In this document: piece by piece, positions 4,701 to 5,452 of the stretch
Layout: the number at the start of each line of letters is the position of its first letter
How positions within the stretch are numbered: position 1 is the stretch's first letter
Assembly: GCA_023460155.1 (NCBI GenBank)
Contig: JAEWRF010000144.1
Span: forward strand, 1 to 5,452
DNA from: Bacillota bacterium
GTDB lineage: Bacteria > Bacillota > Clostridia > Oscillospirales > Acutalibacteraceae
Reading direction: 5' to 3'
Length of the DNA stretch: 5,452 nucleotides
Notes under the pieces: model-generated
Databases searched by the model: none
The model's input: the letters and a program-made list of their open reading frames with translations, nothing else
What the model was told of the DNA's origin: nothing
Program-made: the position numbers and the translations under genes

Positions 4701-5452
4701 TTATTCCGTAAGGCTAAGCTGTTCTCCCTCAAACTCTTCCCCATTCGGAAGCGCGCCCATGGCTGGAATCGTCTTCCGGTACCGGTCGGGATTTTTCAGG
4801 TAACCTTCCTGATAATCCGTAACGCGATTCACACGCGCCCCCTTTTTCAAAGTCATCACAGCTACGCCCTGAGAAGAACGTGTTGTTTTGCTTTGGACGG
4901 CACCGGTATGCATCAGGAGCATGCGTCCCTGCGTTGAAACCAGCAGGAATTCATGATCTTCCGAAATCTGAAAGCACGCCGCAAGCGGTGATTTGTTCCC
5001 GTAGGCGCCGATCAGCTTTTTCCGGTTCGTCTTGGTCTCATAGGCGGAAAGGTCGATCTTCGCTGCTTTTCCGTCTTCAAAAAAGAATACCATATAACCG
5101 GAATAATCCTGTGTCACGGCCATGAAAACCGGATTCTCCCCATCTTCCATGCCGAGCTTTGCCGGAATATATTCCCCGAGCACGCTGGCCTTTGTCTCCT
5201 GGAAATCGGCCGCTTTCGCTTTATATACGGTGCATTGGTCCGTAAAGAACAGCAGATCGGAAGCATTGGACGCTTCCAGATGCAGAGTAACCTTGTCGCC
5301 CTCCTTGAGTTTCTGCTCGCCGCTCATGCGGAGCGACTGCGGCGTGATTTTTTTGAAATAGCCGTCGTGCGTAAAGAACAGATTCACCGCATAATCCGGT
5401 GTTTCCTCCTCGGGCATCTCCTCCAGCTCATTCGCATAGAGCAGCATAGAGC
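4701..5452 (-). CDS. DNA topoisomerase type IIA subunit A, GyrA/ParC family, C-terminal part (5' end beyond the window)
   Basis: The frame is open to the window edge, so the start and the catalytic tyrosine domain are outside. About 250 residues of the C-terminal beta-pinwheel, which wraps DNA, are visible. Residue numbers here run from the methionine at 5447, which has no ribosome binding site and is internal. At least four blade-like repeats show the hydrophobic-strand/turn pattern: NLFFTHDGYFKKI (22-34), DLLFFTDQCTVYKAK (64-78), YMVFFFEDGKAAKI (118-131) and EFLLVSTQGRMLLM (166-179). The canonical GyrA box QRRGGKG is absent. The nearest equivalent, SSQGVAVMTLKKG (191-203), is degenerate, which fits a ParC-like second enzyme (topoisomerase IV) better than a true gyrase A. 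The acidic end (GEEFEGEQLSLTE) is usual for the family. It ends 158 nt before the secG promoter start region and is a separate unit from secG. Confidence 0.85.
   Translation of the reverse strand, partial: SMLLYANELEEMPEEETPDYAVNLFFTHDGYFKKITPQSLRMSGEQKLKEGDKVTLHLEASNASDLLFFTDQCTVYKAKAADFQETKASVLGEYIPAKLGMEDGENPVFMAVTQDYSGYMVFFFEDGKAAKIDLSAYETKTNRKKLIGAYGNKSPLAACFQISEDHEFLLVSTQGRMLLMHTGAVQSKTTRSSQGVAVMTLKKGARVNRVTDYQEGYLKNPDRYRKTIPAMGALPNGEEFEGEQLSLTE

Noticed and set aside
1..5452. CRISPR array, insertion sequence, toxin-antitoxin pair or defence system
   Set aside because: No spaced repeats, transposase frame or terminal repeats were seen. The XRE gene has no short partner gene beside it; DUF4364 has its own promoter and the wrong size and content for a toxin.

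Overview
The window reads as a mid-GC, spore-forming Firmicute, most likely a Clostridia member near the Oscillospirales. This rests on AGGAGG-type ribosome binding sites, one TTG start, hexamer promoters of the sigma-A type, a BofA-family sporulation protein, and a DUF4364 and a DUF2508 protein, both at home in Clostridia. The lineage is an inference from protein character, not from a database search.

Layout. At the left edge is the 5' part of a tRNA gene on the minus strand with a strong promoter. Diverging from it, a plus-strand HTH XRE-family repressor-type gene (219-617) ends at an intrinsic terminator. A second plus-strand gene follows with its own promoter, encoding a DUF4364 winged-helix protein (749-1327). 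It converges on a minus-strand block, and a near-perfect hairpin (1376-1412) separates the two directions. Read in its own direction from the right edge, the minus block is: the C-terminal part of a type IIA topoisomerase A subunit (GyrA/ParC family, cut by the window edge), secG with its own promoter, a terminator, rnr (RNase R, TTG start), a DUF2508 gene and bofA. No gap exceeds 300 bases. The longest gene-free stretches are 29-218 (two divergent promoters) and 4478-4700 (secG promoter, a hairpin terminator pointing the 'wrong' way, and a possible small RNA).

How the parts relate. The right half is ordinary housekeeping: DNA topology, the SecYEG translocon and RNA decay. secG next to rnr is a common bacterial arrangement. 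DUF2508-bofA is the yaaL-bofA pair that in Bacillus subtilis sits beside recR; here it follows rnr instead. A sigma-E-like promoter candidate just upstream would fit a mother-cell role for this pair.

I found no new defence system, CRISPR array, mobile element or biosynthetic cluster. The points most worth a second look are the orphan plus-strand terminator at 4660-4697, the possible sporulation promoter at 1979-2008, and the terminator lying just ahead of the rnr ribosome binding site.
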